This document shows positions 1-6,712 of a stretch of DNA of 14,304 bases, piece after piece; the first letter of the stretch is position 1, and the number at the start of each line of letters is the position of its first letter. Origin of the DNA: Lentisphaeria bacterium (GTDB taxonomy: Bacteria > Verrucomicrobiota > Lentisphaeria > Victivallales > UBA1829). The translations under genes and the position numbers were made by a program. Where the stretch lies: positions 1 to 14,304 of the forward strand of contig JAFVRL010000281.1 in NCBI GenBank assembly GCA_017504325.1, in the 5' to 3' direction. Under the pieces are notes generated by a model that made no database searches, was not told the origin of the DNA, and saw only the letters and a list, made by a program, of their open reading frames with translations.

Positions 1-232
1 AAGTCTGAAAATGACTGTCCTTTCCACCAGAAACAGCTATCATGCAGTCATAACCGCCTTCGCCGTTGCAATTGCGATATTTATCGCAAATCTGTTTCAA
101 TTCCTCAAAACGTCTACCATAATCGACATATTGACGATTGGCATATGATTGGCATGCAGAACATACCCCATCTTTGTCAAAAGTAATCCCTGGACGAGTC
201 GCCGGCATTGTGCATTTCTTGCAATAAAACAT
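1..232 (-). CDS. N-acetyl sugar amidotransferase (PP-loop), 5' end only
   Basis: The first 77 codons are present and the gene continues past the left edge. The protein begins MFYCKKCTMPATRPGITFD and has two CxxC pairs (C4/C7 and C24/C27), the metal-ribbon start typical of the N-acetyl sugar amidotransferase family (PseA/WbpG and Campylobacter Cj1324 relatives). The PP-loop ATP-binding motif SGGKDS follows at residues 68-73. Family members use ATP to adenylate an acetamido sugar and convert it to an acetamidino group, with ammonia supplied by a HisH-like partner. The start is fixed by a near-perfect Shine-Dalgarno, AAGGAGGTT (236-244 on the minus strand), a few bases upstream of the ATG. It lies 24 bp after the PtmA-like gene, so it is the next gene of the same operon. 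In Campylobacter the Cj1324 relative makes amidino legionaminic acid; the same product here is inference. The catalytic remainder is not visible. Confidence 0.85.
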   Translation of the reverse strand, partial: MFYCKKCTMPATRPGITFDKDGVCSACQSYANRQYVDYGRRFEELKQICDKYRNCNGEGGYDCMIAVSGGKDSHFQT

Positions 233-256
233 TCTAACCTCCTTATAATAATTGGT

Positions 257-1060
257 TTACCACACGGAGAATCCGCCGTCGACGACGATGTTCTGCCCTG
301 TGATGTATTTCGATAAGTCGGAGGCAAGAAAAACTGTTGCTCCGATAAAATCATCTTCATGTGCCATACGCCTCAGTGGTGTTCGGGATTCGTAACGCTC
401 CAGAAATGCAGGAGCCTGATTCCGGAAGATTCCGCCGGGAGTAATGGCATTGACACGGATATCCGGGGCTAAAACTGTTGAACACCATTTGGTAAATTGG
501 ACAACTCCTCCCTTGCTTGCGGCATACGCTGCCGGATTGAACATGGGTAATCCTTCATACAGACGCGGATCCGGTCCGACAATGCCGTAAATGCTTGCAA
601 CATTGATAATGCTGCCATGACCGCTTTTTTTCAGATACGGAGCACAGCTTTGTGTAAGATCAAACAACGCGGTAAGGTTTACTTCCAAAGCTCTGCGCCA
701 GGTTTCCGTTTCCTGCTGTTCAAAGGGAACCCCCCAGCCAGTAAGATTGCTTGTTCCTACAAAGGCCGCGTTATTGATTAAAATGTCCAAGCTTCCGAAG
801 TGTGCCACGACCTTTTCGGCAATGAGGCGCCTTTCGTCCTTATTTTCAAGATCTACCGCTATGCCCAGAGTTCTAATTTGCCATTCTTTTTCAAGTTCCT
901 GACAGAAACTATCGATTTTTTCCTTATTTATATCTACAATAACGATATTTGCTCCTGCTTCGGCAAGAGTATTTGCCATCGTTCTGCCCAGATAACCAGC
1001 ACCGCCGGTAATAACTGCAACACGACCAGTGAGATCCATTTGATTTTTGATTGAAGACAT
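257..1060 (-). CDS. ptmA: Short-chain dehydrogenase/reductase, PtmA-like
   Basis: This is a classical SDR of 267 residues, the usual length for the family. It shows the Rossmann glycine motif TGGAGYLG near the N-terminus, the LINNAAF motif, a catalytic serine in NVASIYG, the catalytic YAASKGG (YxxxK) and a C-terminal TGQNIVVDGG. It reduces or oxidises a sugar or related substrate with NAD(P) in the cytoplasm. Its position directly after a CMP-nonulosonate synthetase and a Gfo/Idh oxidoreductase matches ptmA (Cj1332) of the Campylobacter legionaminic acid cluster, where it is assigned to early precursor steps. I chose the ATG at 1060 because AAGGTGAG lies just upstream. A GTG at 1069 would add three residues and overlap the preceding stop codon. 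Family is certain; the PtmA role rests on context. Confidence 0.9.
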   Translation of the reverse strand: MSSIKNQMDLTGRVAVITGGAGYLGRTMANTLAEAGANIVIVDINKEKIDSFCQELEKEWQIRTLGIAVDLENKDERRLIAEKVVAHFGSLDILINNAAFVGTSNLTGWGVPFEQQETETWRRALEVNLTALFDLTQSCAPYLKKSGHGSIINVASIYGIVGPDPRLYEGLPMFNPAAYAASKGGVVQFTKWCSTVLAPDIRVNAITPGGIFRNQAPAFLERYESRTPLRRMAHEDDFIGATVFLASDLSKYITGQNIVVDGGFSVW

Positions 1061-1065
1061 CCAAC

Positions 1066-1785
1066 TCACCTTTTTACCCTTTCGGCAAGCAGTAACTCCG
1101 CTTGTTGGAAATCAAGCAGTGTGTCAATATCAATACCGTGATCTTCCGGTATGACAATAGCTTGAACTCTTCCTTTGAGGTAACTGTCCTGTTCCATAAT
1201 GTAATCCGCTCCACTTACATATACAGCTGTTGTGATATCATATGCCGGTGGATAAGCCTGACGGTTGGGCACCCATTCCTCATATTGACCAAGAATGACT
1301 TTCGCATATTTGTCTTTATCGACATAAACCATGTTGAAGGCCGGATGTCTTGCACTTTTTGATACCGCAATAACTGTATCTGCTTCTCCTTTAAGATAGA
1401 GTTCTATGGCCTCGTCCACTTCATCCGGTGTTCTCAAGGGGGCAGTTGTCGGCAGGGAAACCATGATGTCCATGGGCGCAAACTGATCTTGCGAGCGCAT
1501 CCACTCAATTGCATGACGCCATGCCATTCTTTCATTGGCTGTATCAGAGGCAAGTTCTGCAGGACGCAAAAACGGGACAATTGCACCGTATTGTTCTGCA
1601 ACAGCAGCAATATCAGGACTGTCTGTCGAAACAAATACATCCTTGATCAAACGGGATTTCTGGGCTGTTTCAATTGCATAGGCAATCAATGGTTTCCCTC
1701 TCAATGGACGAATATTTTTACCGGGCAGTCCTTTTGAGCCTCCCCGTGCAAAAATCCACGCATGAATTACCGGTTTTCTATCCAT
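1066..1785 (-). CDS. ptmB: CMP-N-acetylneuraminate/legionaminate cytidylyltransferase (PtmB/LegF-like)
   Basis: A 239-residue cytidylyltransferase of the NeuA family that activates a nonulosonic acid with CTP to give the CMP-sugar. The diagnostic N-terminal loop ARGGSKGLPGKNI (about residues 13-25) binds the nucleotide. VSTDSPDIA and VSLPTTAPLRTPDEVDEAI follow, as does a C-terminal IPEDHGIDIDTLLDF, the usual metal-binding Asp region. It overlaps the 3' end of the upstream Gfo/Idh gene by 19 bp. AAAGGA inside that gene serves as ribosome binding site. Neighbours (NeuB, PtmA-like, PtmF-like, PP-loop amidotransferase) favour CMP-legionaminate over CMP-Neu5Ac, but the sequence alone does not fix the substrate. 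Confidence 0.92.
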   Translation of the reverse strand: MDRKPVIHAWIFARGGSKGLPGKNIRPLRGKPLIAYAIETAQKSRLIKDVFVSTDSPDIAAVAEQYGAIVPFLRPAELASDTANERMAWRHAIEWMRSQDQFAPMDIMVSLPTTAPLRTPDEVDEAIELYLKGEADTVIAVSKSARHPAFNMVYVDKDKYAKVILGQYEEWVPNRQAYPPAYDITTAVYVSGADYIMEQDSYLKGRVQAIVIPEDHGIDIDTLLDFQQAELLLAERVKR

Positions 1786-2696
1786 ATGTCCTTTCCTGCA
1801 GTTTTTTCAGCTGCATCAATAAGTTTTACAATTTCATAAGCTTCTTTTCCACTGGGAAAATAAGTAAGATCATAGTTGATAAGTTCGCTGTGCATTGTCT
1901 TAAAAAGATCATTCCGCTCAAGAGAAACAGTTTCCTTAATCCCATTGTGTAAAAGTGTTCCATTAAGAAAATCCAATTTTAAAGAGCCTCCTTCATACTC
2001 AACGGAAAGTGTCCGGTGAGTGTCTCTGGAAAGATAGTCTATATGACACATGCACAAAGGACATTTTTCAGCGGAAAATAATATACCGTACTGATCATCG
2101 GAATTTATTGCCAAATCTGAAAATTTTCCCCCGATAGCAGTAACTTTTTTCCATTTTCCACACAACATTTGCATGTAATCAAGTTCATGACTCAGGTCCC
2201 GTAAAACTCCACCACCCTGTTCCTTGTAAGCTGAATAACATTTTGTATAATCGGTCCCCGGACGCCAGGATGGCAAATATTGACCGCATGATGCACGGCA
2301 GGAGTAAATTTTCTTCCCGGTTAATATATCTTTAATTTTACGCAGAAGCGGATGCCCACGTAACACATACCCTGTGCAAATTTTTGCATTGCCCCAGTTC
2401 ACCCAATCTTCCGGTGAAGAAAATATGGGTTTTTCAATAAAACAAACACTGGTTTCCGTGAGGTATGGCAGTATTTGTTGTAATGTTACGATATGTTCCT
2501 TTGTAGATGATGCAATGAGAATGTAATCATACTTATTGGCTGTAAATGCATCTTTTACACAGCAATATACAGGTAAATCACAGGCAGCTGAATTTAAGTG
2601 CCTGGATACAATGCTTACGTTATGCCCGAGTGAAAGCAATACTTCGCTATGGCGTTTTCCAATAGAGCCATAACCTATGACAAGACAATTTTTCAT
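1767..2696 (-). CDS. Gfo/Idh/MocA-family oxidoreductase, PtmF-like
   Basis: A 309-residue NAD(P)-dependent sugar oxidoreductase-type protein. The N-terminal Rossmann motif GYGSIGKRH sits at about residues 8-16. CFIEKPIF, carrying the family's EKP motif, is near residue 90, and GGGVLRDLSHELDY, with the conserved Asp/His active-site segment, is near residue 170. The C-terminal alpha/beta domain is somewhat diverged and cysteine-rich (for example CPLCMCHI). It starts 2 bp after the neuB stop and overlaps the cytidylyltransferase by 19 bp, so translation is probably coupled. Only a weak ribosome binding site is seen. In Campylobacter the equivalent slot, Cj1330 (ptmF), lies between neuB2 and ptmB and is needed for legionaminic acid. 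The reaction catalysed here is not established from sequence. Confidence 0.87.
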   Translation of the reverse strand: MKNCLVIGYGSIGKRHSEVLLSLGHNVSIVSRHLNSAACDLPVYCCVKDAFTANKYDYILIASSTKEHIVTLQQILPYLTETSVCFIEKPIFSSPEDWVNWGNAKICTGYVLRGHPLLRKIKDILTGKKIYSCRASCGQYLPSWRPGTDYTKCYSAYKEQGGGVLRDLSHELDYMQMLCGKWKKVTAIGGKFSDLAINSDDQYGILFSAEKCPLCMCHIDYLSRDTHRTLSVEYEGGSLKLDFLNGTLLHNGIKETVSLERNDLFKTMHSELINYDLTYFPSGKEAYEIVKLIDAAEKTAGKDIWIENR

Positions 2697-2698
2697 AT

Positions 2699-3718
2699 TT
2701 ACAATTCTATGAAATCGTTTTCGTTATAATCTTTTGTTGCTTTCTTTCCAATAACTTCCGGCCATTTCATAGGAGACAAGCCGGTGCCGGGACGCTTGGT
2801 TGCAAGATTTTCTTCCGTAAATATTTCGCCTTTTTTGATGGGACAACCTGCAACAATACTTTTTCTTGCAACATCTCTATTGCCACGCTCCCGGACACTG
2901 GCAGGCTGTTTGATGCCGTCGCCAATGGCGCGCTGAACATTGCGAATGGCGATAACCATCCGTTTCAATTCATCCGGTTCCAATGAAGCAGGATGATCCG
3001 GACCGGGCAAAGTCCGATCCATTGTAAAATGTTTTTCTATGACAGCAGCCCCTCTTGCCGCTGCTGCCACAGAAACATCTATTCCCATTGTGTGATCGGA
3101 GTACCCGACCTTGCAGCCGGTCGCTTCCGCAATGGTATCCATGGAACGGAGATTGACTTCGGACACAAGAGCAGGATATTCCGTTGTGCAGTGCAATATA
3201 TACAAATCTTTCTTCTCAACGCCGAAATTGACTAATAAATCTACACTTTCAAGGATTTCCGGCAATGTCGCCATTCCTGTTGAAAGAATGATCGGTTTTT
3301 TAAGTTGCGCTGCCTGACGCAAATACGGATAATTTGTCAGTTCGCCGGAAGGAATCTTGATGTAGTCCAGATCCAGATCTTTCATAAGATAGATCAAATT
3401 TTCATTATCAAACGCAGTTGATAAAAATTTAATACCGTAGAACTCGCATGTTTTTATAAGAATCTCATGATCTTCTCTGCTCAATTCCAGTTTTTTCAGC
3501 ATATTATACTGACTGTCGTTTTCGCCGCTTTGAAGATTTTTTTTCTGATATTCTGCCTGTTTTGCTGTTTTGGTTACAAGTTTATCTGTAGAAAATGTCT
3601 GAAATTTGACATAATCTGCTCCCGCTTCTGCCGCTACCCTGATAAGCTGTTTTGCCATCTCAATATCGCCATTATGATTTACGCCGGCTTCTGCAATAAT
3701 AATACAAGATTTTTTCAT
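2699..3718 (-). CDS. neuB: N-acetylneuraminate/legionaminate synthase (NeuB/LegI)
   Basis: A 339-residue sialic-acid-type synthase that condenses phosphoenolpyruvate with an N-acetylated hexosamine derivative to form a nine-carbon acid in the cytoplasm. The TIM barrel begins IIAEAGVNHNGD and contains YVKFQTF, IKIPSGEL, ILSTGMA, LHCTTEYPA, VGYSDHTMG and EKHFTMDR followed by GPDHPASL, all hallmark NeuB segments. A C-terminal antifreeze-like SAF domain ends with NLATKRPGTGLSP. Length is normal and the protein is intact. It starts 12 bp after the preceding gene with a GGTGATG ribosome binding site. The PtmA/PtmB/PtmF-like partners favour the legionaminic acid branch (LegI); a neuraminic acid or other nonulosonate product remains possible. 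No hydrolysing 2-epimerase (NeuC/LegG) lies in the window. Confidence 0.95.
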   Translation of the reverse strand: MKKSCIIIAEAGVNHNGDIEMAKQLIRVAAEAGADYVKFQTFSTDKLVTKTAKQAEYQKKNLQSGENDSQYNMLKKLELSREDHEILIKTCEFYGIKFLSTAFDNENLIYLMKDLDLDYIKIPSGELTNYPYLRQAAQLKKPIILSTGMATLPEILESVDLLVNFGVEKKDLYILHCTTEYPALVSEVNLRSMDTIAEATGCKVGYSDHTMGIDVSVAAAARGAAVIEKHFTMDRTLPGPDHPASLEPDELKRMVIAIRNVQRAIGDGIKQPASVRERGNRDVARKSIVAGCPIKKGEIFTEENLATKRPGTGLSPMKWPEVIGKKATKDYNENDFIEL

Positions 3719-3730
3719 GTCATCACCACA

Positions 3731-4222
3731 TTAAAAATTTGTCAGAATAACATCTTTGCCATACTTTTCTGTAAGTTGAGCTGCTTTCCGGACGGCCTGA
3801 TCCTTCTGTGCATATACGAACATCTCACAACGGGGAGTTTTTCTGTCAATAAGATTGTAGACTGCATAGAAACCTGCTTTGGTCATCAGGGGCAGAATCC
3901 AACCGGGGCAATGATTGCAATATTCCGGACACGCACCGGCATCATTGTCTACTGCTTTGGAGAGACTCGGGCAGGAAAAAAACTCAAAAGAATAACAATC
4001 ATCTTCCAAACGGTTGATCATATCGCAATTTTCCTCAATACGGATATGCTCCCAGTAATCATACATCCCCTGCAATCCTTTGTTGCAAAAAAGATCCAGA
4101 CAATGATATTCCTGATTTTTGGAGACCCTGTCGTAGTATTTTTTCAGCTCCGTTTCCCCTTTTGCAGCAATATATTTGAATACTTCATTGTAGAAACGGA
4201 CAAAGTGGTCACTGGGAATCAT
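3731..4222 (-). CDS. Small cysteine-rich protein, possible ATC hydrolase-like family
   Basis: A 163-residue soluble protein without signal peptide or membrane segment. The N-terminal half is predicted helical. The middle reads FFSCPSL, then CPEYCNHCPGW, and a further cysteine occurs near the C-terminus in TPRCEMFVY. This layout (CPxL, then C, then a final Cys on a beta strand) parallels the upstream gene, and the two align over most of their length, so they look like tandem paralogs. The layout resembles the L-2-amino-thiazoline-4-carboxylic acid hydrolase-like family (PF14196), a recollection I could not test. Its start overlaps the upstream stop by 4 bp (ATGA), implying translational coupling, and neuB follows 12 bp later. 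The function is unknown. The cysteines could bind metal or act in thiol chemistry. Confidence 0.85.
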   Translation of the reverse strand: MIPSDHFVRFYNEVFKYIAAKGETELKKYYDRVSKNQEYHCLDLFCNKGLQGMYDYWEHIRIEENCDMINRLEDDCYSFEFFSCPSLSKAVDNDAGACPEYCNHCPGWILPLMTKAGFYAVYNLIDRKTPRCEMFVYAQKDQAVRKAAQLTEKYGKDVILTNF

Positions 4223-4668
4223 TCTTTTTCCTCCCTTTTTTTCAATGTCTGAATACAGGAAAATGCGCCTGTGCGTTCGGTTGTCAATTCAAAAGGAGAT
4301 CCTTCAACGAGAGCTTCATTAAAGATCTTTGTCCCTTCACACAACACCGGGTCCGGCTCCTGCTCCAGTTGCACAAGATGACGCAACGCCGGACAATTCT
4401 TTACCGTAAGCCGGATGAAATCCTCTGTTTTTTCTATTGTGAATTCCCCCTTTTCCCGTTCCAGGTAATAGGTCCAGAATTCAATTAGTTCATCCGGATC
4501 ACCGTTTTGCAGCCCTTCATGGATACTTTTGTATACTTTCTGCGCGGTATTTCTCAATACTTCCACGACCGCATCCTGCCCATAATTGTCGATCAAGTAG
4601 TGCAAGGTAGCACATGTAAGACCGTGGAAATCTTTATGGACTTCACCTTTTGATTGATAACGGAGCAT
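4219..4668 (-). CDS. Small protein, probable ATC hydrolase-like family
   Basis: A 149-residue soluble protein. It has a helical N-terminal segment (FHGLTCATLHYLIDNYG near residues 14-30), then VKNCPALRHL, a cysteine in VLCEGTKIFNEAL, and a C-terminal ELTTERTGAFSCIQTL. The order CP...H, Cys, FELTTERT, Cys resembles the ending I associate with L-2-amino-thiazoline-4-carboxylate hydrolase-like proteins (PF14196). This is pattern recognition, not a search result. AAGGAAAAAAGT provides a clear ribosome binding site, 16 bp after the NusG-like gene. It overlaps the next gene by 4 bp. Its place between an antiterminator and nonulosonate synthesis genes implies co-expression with them, but no step of the known legionaminic acid pathway calls for it. 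Confidence 0.85.
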   Translation of the reverse strand: MLRYQSKGEVHKDFHGLTCATLHYLIDNYGQDAVVEVLRNTAQKVYKSIHEGLQNGDPDELIEFWTYYLEREKGEFTIEKTEDFIRLTVKNCPALRHLVQLEQEPDPVLCEGTKIFNEALVEGSPFELTTERTGAFSCIQTLKKREEKE

Positions 4669-4684
4669 ACTTTTTTCCTTATTT

Positions 4685-5281
4685 TCAGGTTATTTTCTTC
4701 AGTTCTCCGGCGGGGAGAGAACATTCAATATGGGTGTTGAACAATGGAAGATTGATGACGATGCCGTCTGTATTCGCATCCCGGTGCAGAACTTTTGTTT
4801 GCAAACCCTTCAACGGACCGGATATGATAAGTACATCATCTCCGGCAACTATATCCGGATTGACTACTACCGGAGAACTTTTTGCCAGTTCTTCACATTT
4901 TGTCAGTATGTTCAGTTCTTTAATAAACTCTTCTTCCTGTCTCTCTTCTCTTAATAATTCTATCTGAACGATCTCTTTTTCCGTTCTCTTCAATTCTCTG
5001 CGTTCTTCATCGTCAAGACAGAGAAATACATAAGAAGCAAGCAGAGGCATCTGCGTAACGATCTTTGTGGAGTGATGAAGCCTGGCTTTCGGTACCAACG
5101 GCAGATAACTGATGATCCCTTTGCTTTGCAGGTTTTGCCACACTTTTTTTTCTGTTTTCGGCTTCACATACGCAAAGCCCCAGAAGCGGTTTTCCTGTTT
5201 GAGAATCTTATCCAATTCTGAAATCTTTCCACGCCGAAGCACCGTAACGGGATTTAAAATTTCTCCCGCAACGGTACACAT
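4685..5281 (-). CDS. NusG-family specialised transcription antiterminator (RfaH/UpxY/LoaP-like)
   Basis: A 198-residue NusG paralog. The NGN domain runs from about residue 33 (FWGFAYVKPKTEKKV) through GIISYLPLVPKA to LLASYVFL. A charged, Glu-rich linker follows, then a C-terminal KOW motif, AGDDVLIISGPLKGLQTKV. NusG paralogs of this kind bind RNA polymerase and suppress termination in long surface-polysaccharide operons, and are typically the first gene of the operon they control. That is the situation here: seven genes of nonulosonate synthesis and unknowns follow with gaps of 24 bp or less. About 30 residues precede the NGN domain, longer than usual, so a later start cannot be excluded. However, the promoter at 5303-5330 and the short leader fit the ATG at 5281. 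No ops-like sequence was recognised in the very short leader. Confidence 0.88.
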   Translation of the reverse strand: MCTVAGEILNPVTVLRRGKISELDKILKQENRFWGFAYVKPKTEKKVWQNLQSKGIISYLPLVPKARLHHSTKIVTQMPLLASYVFLCLDDEERRELKRTEKEIVQIELLREERQEEEFIKELNILTKCEELAKSSPVVVNPDIVAGDDVLIISGPLKGLQTKVLHRDANTDGIVINLPLFNTHIECSLPAGELKKIT

Positions 5282-5302
5282 TACACCATATATTACTGCT
5301 TT

Positions 5303-5330
5303 AATATAGCATAATATACAGAATTGTCAA
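5303..5330 (-). promoter_or_regulatory. Sigma70-type promoter of the NusG-nonulosonate operon
   Basis: Read on the minus strand, TTGACA (5325-5330) is a perfect -35 box. It is followed by a 16-bp spacer and TATATT (5303-5308) as -10, preceded by TGC, which makes an extended -10. The predicted start point lies about 15 nt from the NusG-like ATG, leaving a very short leader with at most a weak ribosome binding site. The -35 lies 5 bp beyond the stop codon of the ceramidase-like gene, and no terminator is visible between them. Confidence 0.72.
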
Positions 5331-5339
5331 GTATATTAT
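5311..5339. repeat. 9-bp perfect inverted repeat around the -35 box (possible operator)
   Basis: ATAATATAC (5311-5319) and GTATATTAT (5331-5339) are exact reverse complements separated by 11 bp. The arm centres are 20 bp apart, about two helical turns. The -35 box lies in the gap and one arm covers the promoter spacer. The geometry suits a dimeric repressor site, but AT-rich composition makes chance palindromes likelier here. Confidence 0.45.
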
Positions 5340-6649
5340 TTTTCCCTGTTTGGAAGAATGTTTACCAGAGGCAGATCCAGATTATCCGGATAACATTCTT
5401 CCTCTTCCTGTGACGGATAAACTTTTTCACGCAGTGTAAAAAGTCCGTCAACAGCGCATTTTACAAAATCTATGGTATTGCGGGCGGAAAAACGGTGTAC
5501 TTTGGATTCATACCCTCCGGAAACAAAAAAGTTTGCCGGTACAATATAATCAATGTAAGATGTTGAACAGAACGCAATAAATGTCTTCTTAAACGGACTG
5601 TGCCATTTGATCTCCTGACCTAATTCCGCACAAGGTTCTCCCGGAAGTCCTGCAAATGCAATGTCTCCGATACTCACGATCTGGATCTCTTCACAGAATT
5701 CTTCCTGATCCGCATAATAGGACGCCAGATGTTTGGGGTTCTTATAATATTTTTTCCGTAACGGGGCTTTGAAAGTTGTGATCAGTGAACCTACCGATGT
5801 ATCCGGTAATTTGAACCGTGCCGGATTCCTGGCGGCATCCAGCATTGCTGCAAGCATGGCTTTACCAAGATTGACTCCCATCTGCCGCATGGCATCAGAG
5901 CCCAGTTCATCTCCCCGGGGGATCATGTCTCCGGAGGCTCCGGAAATATACATACATTCCGCACCACTCTCTTCCTTCACATAGTCTCTGAAAATTCCCG
6001 GAAAATCGGCAGAGATGGTATAACACCCCAAGCCCGGTCCGTGACCGGCAAGAGGATGGGCGGCATAATTGCCGATGGCATAGATGGGATCATGTTTCCC
6101 CGGAACTGTAAAGATCAATGCTCCGAACTCTTTGTCGGCAAAACCATCTGCAAGGGGCTGCATCTCCCGCCGGTGCGGGGTGAAAGTGGTCATATTATCT
6201 CTTGCAGTGTATCGGCGGTTGCGGTTTTCGTCTGTTTGCAGAGAGTAGAAATAGACATCGCAAGGAACAAATTTTCCCCGGAGAGCTTTCACTTCTTCAC
6301 AAATCGCATTTTCCAGCATTTCCATATATGGGGCATTTTCTTTATCTTCCGCATTGGCTTCTGCGATGGTCTGGGGACCGGAGTGATTATGGGTGCAGGT
6401 GAAAAGGACGGCACTTTCTTCAAGCTGTAAAATATCCGCACAGTTTTTTCTCACTCTTTTGATGAACCATTCATCCAGGGCAAGCAGGTCAAAGGAGATG
6501 ATGAGGATCTTATTTTTTCCGTCATCACAGCATAATCCTGTCATAAAAAGATCATCTCTTACTTTCCGGGCTACATCAGAATAACTGTAACCTGCCACAA
6601 GACAGGGGATCTGCGGGGTGATATTTCTCTTGAAAAAAGCGATTTGCAT
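5336..6649 (-). CDS. Neutral/alkaline ceramidase-like protein (PF04734-type), short form
   Basis: A 437-residue protein beginning MQIAFFKRNITPQIPC. It has CTHNHSGP at residues 85-92, matching the metal-ligand THTHSGP motif of neutral ceramidases. YAAHP near residue 198, ISADFPG near 212 and ISGASGDM near 235-242 correspond to the conserved core of that family. Full-length ceramidases are about 650-750 residues with a secretion signal. This form has no clear signal peptide and lacks the C-terminal domain, like many ceramidase-like proteins of PVC bacteria, so the substrate need not be ceramide. I chose the ATG at 6649 because AAGGAG lies at 6655-6660. An upstream in-frame start would add 21 residues and run through the inverted repeat. 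It probably acts with, or is expressed after, the upstream DUF4838 gene. Confidence 0.82.
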   Translation of the reverse strand: MQIAFFKRNITPQIPCLVAGYSYSDVARKVRDDLFMTGLCCDDGKNKILIISFDLLALDEWFIKRVRKNCADILQLEESAVLFTCTHNHSGPQTIAEANAEDKENAPYMEMLENAICEEVKALRGKFVPCDVYFYSLQTDENRNRRYTARDNMTTFTPHRREMQPLADGFADKEFGALIFTVPGKHDPIYAIGNYAAHPLAGHGPGLGCYTISADFPGIFRDYVKEESGAECMYISGASGDMIPRGDELGSDAMRQMGVNLGKAMLAAMLDAARNPARFKLPDTSVGSLITTFKAPLRKKYYKNPKHLASYYADQEEFCEEIQIVSIGDIAFAGLPGEPCAELGQEIKWHSPFKKTFIAFCSTSYIDYIVPANFFVSGGYESKVHRFSARNTIDFVKCAVDGLFTLREKVYPSQEEEECYPDNLDLPLVNILPNREK

Positions 6650-6663
6650 AACGACTCCTTTAA

Positions 6664-6712
6664 AATTAAAAATTGCATCCGGTAATATATACGCACTTTT
6701 TACCGGATGCAA
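6664..6712 (-). terminator. Probable rho-independent terminator after the DUF4838 gene
   Basis: TTGCATCCGGTAA (6673-6685) and its exact reverse complement (6700-6712) form a 13-bp stem with a 14-nt loop. On the minus strand the stem is followed by TTTTTAATTTT. It lies 16 bp after the DUF4838 stop codon. The long loop makes it weaker than a classic terminator. The same stretch also carries a promoter-like sequence, so it may be partly regulatory. Confidence 0.6.
6684..6712 (-). promoter_or_regulatory. Promoter-like sequence overlapping the hairpin, upstream of the ceramidase-like gene
   Basis: On the minus strand TTGCAT (6707-6712) is followed by exactly 17 bp and TATATT (6684-6689). Transcription would begin about 30 nt before the ceramidase-like ATG, just upstream of its AAGGAG. 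The -35 matches consensus only partly. The -10 partly overlaps one arm of the inverted repeat and the -35 lies in the other. Confidence 0.4.

Noticed and set aside
97..360. 87-residue minus-strand frame
   Set aside because: It overlaps both the SDR and the amidotransferase in another frame and has no motif. The amidotransferase frame starting at 232 has a strong ribosome binding site and family motifs.
1066..3718. Pseudaminic acid (Pse) pathway
   Set aside because: NeuB and the cytidylyltransferase sit with PtmA- and PtmF-like genes, which mark the legionaminic acid route. No PseB, PseC, PseG or PseH-type gene is seen, although those could lie outside the window.
3467..4252. 261-residue open frame on the plus strand
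   Set aside because: It runs antisense across neuB and the cysteine-rich gene and across their junction. There is no motif or ribosome binding site.
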